Shown piece after piece: positions 5,838 to 7,626 of a stretch of 7,626 nucleotides of DNA. Made by a program: the position numbers and the translations under genes. The DNA is from JAGVPT01 sp035500675 (lineage in GTDB: Bacteria; Bacteroidota; Ignavibacteria; UBA10030; UBA8401), in assembly GCA_035500675.1 (NCBI GenBank), contig DATJXA010000024.1:1-7626 (forward strand), given 5' to 3'. Position 1 is the stretch's first letter, and every line of letters begins with the position of its first letter. The notes under the pieces are model-generated. The model was not told where the DNA came from, searched no databases, and saw only the letters and a program-made list of their open reading frames with translations.

Positions 5838-7626
5838 TCAGTGGTAGATGACGATCTTATCTCCCACCTGTATATTCTCTGCAATTTCGTTCCACCGTTG
5901 AATGTCGTCGACCGAGACGCCGAATTTCTTGGAGATGTCCCATAATGTGTCGCCGGTTCGCACCCGGTAGAATTCCATGTTATCCGCGGAAATTCGTACC
6001 TTTAGTTTCTTCCCCGCCGCAACGCGGGAACTGGACATCCGATTCCACTTTTTGAGGTCTGCAACGGATACATTATAGAGAGAAGCAATTTTCTCCAAAG
6101 TCTCCCCTTTTTTTACCCTATGCCTGATTATTTTTTGCCCGATTGGAGCGGCTTTTGTGATGGTTGGCTTTGGGCCGGCTTTGACATCTGGGACCTGTCC
6201 GTTGGAATTGCCCCTATAAACTTCGAGGGCCTGCCCGGCATAAATTCGACTCCTGCGCAGCTTGTTCCAACTTTTAAGGTCGGCAATGGCGACATTGTAG
6301 TCATTCGCTATCTTTTCCAGGGTCTCCCCGCGTCTGACGGTATGGCGAACCCAATTGTTACCCGGATCGTTCGGAATGGAAGTCGCTACTGCAGCATTAT
6401 TTGAACTAGTCCCTATTTTCTTCAGCGCGTTTTTCTGGTCGAAACTCATCGCCGCAATTGCCCGGTATTGGTCCAGTTTTTCCTTGGGGACCCAAACTGT
6501 GATAGTAGATCCGGGATAAATGGAGCGTCCGTACGGAATATTATTCCAATTTCTCAAGTCGCTTGCTCGAACATCGAACCACTCTGCAATGTGTCCGAGG
6601 GTATCTCCTTTCTTCACAACATAGGCGACTTTGTCGCGACCCGCGGGGACCAAAATTTGTCGATGACCAAACCTGCGTCGGAACGCCCGGGGTTTTGGAT
6701 CCTGCACCGGTTCTTCCTGCGTGGCTGCGGGTGGCGATGTCTCCGCAAGGAGCCGCTTTTTGGAAACAGGGATGATGAGGTAATTGCCGATTCTAAGCCT
6801 GCTTCGTCTGGTAAGTTTGTTGACTTCTAAAAGCACTGACGTCGCTATGCCATATTTCCGAGCGATACCTCCAGGCGTGTCTCCCCTCCGTATCTTGTGT
6901 TCCGCCCACTGGCGTTTTTGGTTGTCCGGAATTTGAGCATATTTTTTCTCGAACATCGCGGACGATCCCAACGGAACTCTGAGCCGGTATCCTCTATAAT
7001 TCGGCGGTGTGCACCACTGAATTAACTCGGGGTTCAACTCTTTTAGGTTTTCCGCCGTTGTACCGGCACAATCTGCAAGAACGTCGAGGTCAACGCAATC
7101 GTCGACGGTCACGTATTCATAAGACAAACTATCGGCACGCGGGACGCCTTTAAAGCCGTAGGCATCCGGGTTCATTGCCATTAAAGAAACTGCAATGTAC
7201 TGCGGCACATAGTTGCGGGTCTCTCGGGGAAGAAAACGTCTCATCGACCAAAAATCGCTCGTCCTGCTTCGCCTCATCCCCCGATTGATCCTGCCTCCTC
7301 CGGAATTGTATGCTGCGATCGCAAGCTGCCAATCGCCGTATTCATCATGAAGGTCTTTTAAACAACGCGCAGCTGCTCTCGTCGATTTTTCAAAATCGCG
7401 TCTCTCATCATACCAGTAGTTCCCCTTAAGTCCATACAAGGCGCCGGTCCCTTTCATAAACTGCCACATGCCCACTGCCCTCGCCCAGGATCGCGCCGAT
7501 GGATTCAAGCCACTCTCCATCATCGACAAGTACATCATCTCTTGAGGAACTCCTTCTTCCTTAAAGATGCGCGAGATGATGGGAAAATATTTTCCCGAAA
7601 GATATAACCACCGCTCGAAATGGTCC
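5838..7626 (-). CDS. mltD: MltD-type membrane-bound lytic murein transglycosylase with LysM array, 5'-truncated
   Basis: The enzyme cleaves the MurNAc-GlcNAc bond of peptidoglycan to give 1,6-anhydro ends, acting in the periplasm. The frame is open to the right edge: 29 codons before ATG 7538 encode typical family sequence (DHFERWLYLSGKYFP), so that ATG is internal and the signal peptide lies outside. Counting from it, the GH23/SLT domain shows catalytic Glu8 in MMESGLNP (codon 7517-7515), GMWQFM (23-28), TGALYGL (31-37), GDWQLAIAAYNSGG (68-81) and LPRETRNYVPQYIA (103-116). All family signatures are present, so it should be active. Residues 140-188 are a degenerate LysM-like domain of the sort that follows the MltD core. 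Five clear LysM domains follow at 213-258, 305-351, 397-442, 471-516 and 522-565, parted by Pro/Ala/Lys-rich linkers; they should hold the enzyme on glycan chains. The protein ends two bases after the last LysM codons with TGA. The family call is firm; the mltD symbol is by domain architecture. Confidence 0.93.
   Translation of the reverse strand, partial: DHFERWLYLSGKYFPIISRIFKEEGVPQEMMYLSMMESGLNPSARSWARAVGMWQFMKGTGALYGLKGNYWYDERRDFEKSTRAAARCLKDLHDEYGDWQLAIAAYNSGGGRINRGMRRSRTSDFWSMRRFLPRETRNYVPQYIAVSLMAMNPDAYGFKGVPRADSLSYEYVTVDDCVDLDVLADCAGTTAENLKELNPELIQWCTPPNYRGYRLRVPLGSSAMFEKKYAQIPDNQKRQWAEHKIRRGDTPGGIARKYGIATSVLLEVNKLTRRSRLRIGNYLIIPVSKKRLLAETSPPAATQEEPVQDPKPRAFRRRFGHRQILVPAGRDKVAYVVKKGDTLGHIAEWFDVRASDLRNWNNIPYGRSIYPGSTITVWVPKEKLDQYRAIAAMSFDQKNALKKIGTSSNNAAVATSIPNDPGNNWVRHTVRRGETLEKIANDYNVAIADLKSWNKLRRSRIYAGQALEVYRGNSNGQVPDVKAGPKPTITKAAPIGQKIIRHRVKKGETLEKIASLYNVSVADLKKWNRMSSSRVAAGKKLKVRISADNMEFYRVRTGDTLWDISKKFGVSVDDIQRWNEIAENIQVGDKIVIYH
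5844..6902 (-). repeat. Array of five LysM domains in the lytic transglycosylase
   Basis: The five units lie at 6765-6902, 6486-6626, 6213-6350, 5991-6128 and 5844-5975 (reading against the plus strand). Each starts with an H/Y-x-(V/I)-(R/K)-x-G-(D/E)-T core and most end in a W-N-x(n)-G-x-x-(L/I)-x-V pattern. The third and fourth units are closest, with about 26 of 46 residues identical, including the shared GETLEKIA, so they look like the latest duplication. The first unit is the most divergent (GDTPGGIA, and VNKL where the others have WN). Confidence 0.88.

Noticed and set aside
963..7322. Three copies of the octamer GCGATCGC (963-970, 3505-3512, 7315-7322), like the cyanobacterial HIP1 repeat
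   Set aside because: The count is above the roughly 0.1 expected by chance, but two copies encode Ala-Ile-Ala in frame, and the protein content is FCB-like, not cyanobacterial. Three copies in one window are too few to claim a genome-wide repeat.
7150..7332. 60-codon minus-strand open frame inside the transglycosylase
   Set aside because: It lies in another frame of the SLT domain, where the real frame keeps all family signatures.

Overview
The window looks like a piece of a genome from the FCB (Fibrobacteres-Chlorobi-Bacteroidetes) superphylum, most likely an Ignavibacteria/Chlorobi-type lineage. The main evidence is the C-terminus of the second secreted protein. It is a textbook type IX secretion (T9SS, Por secretion) sorting tail, with a NYPNPFNPST motif, a VYNILGQ-VATLV strand, a SGIYFYR strand and a basic KMLLLK end. 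A Bacteroidetes-like -7 element and calcium-binding Asp/Asn repeats fit the same group. The taxon is inferred; there is no rRNA, tRNA or housekeeping marker here.

All four genes lie on the minus strand, so in transcription order they read from right to left. (1) 7626-5838: a lytic transglycosylase of MltD type, 5'-truncated by the window edge, with a GH23/SLT catalytic domain followed by one degenerate and five clear LysM domains. (2) 5753-3426: a large secreted protein with an N-terminal signal peptide, a long beta-rich region of unknown function, an EF-hand-like calcium loop, an FN3-like domain and a divergent C-terminal sorting-type module. (3) 3344-1044: a secreted protein made of two copies of an OB-fold-like module around an Ig/FN3-like domain, ending in the canonical T9SS tail. 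(4) 852-1: the start of a lipoprotein with repeated W-x-G-x-D-x-D-G motifs, cut by the left edge. The gaps are 84, 81 and 191 bases. The 191-base gap holds a strong GC-rich hairpin just after gene 3 and is the most likely transcript boundary.

The common theme is the cell envelope: one peptidoglycan-cleaving enzyme followed by two exported proteins and a lipoprotein, at least one of the exported proteins being probable T9SS cargo. The sequence gives no direct sign that they form one pathway. I see no RNA genes, CRISPR array, insertion sequence, phage gene or defence system. Plus-strand open frames are antisense shadows of these genes. The unusual points are the OB-fold-only secreted protein, the two different C-terminal tails in neighbouring genes, the uncertain start of the 775-residue protein beside a possible promoter, and the hairpin.
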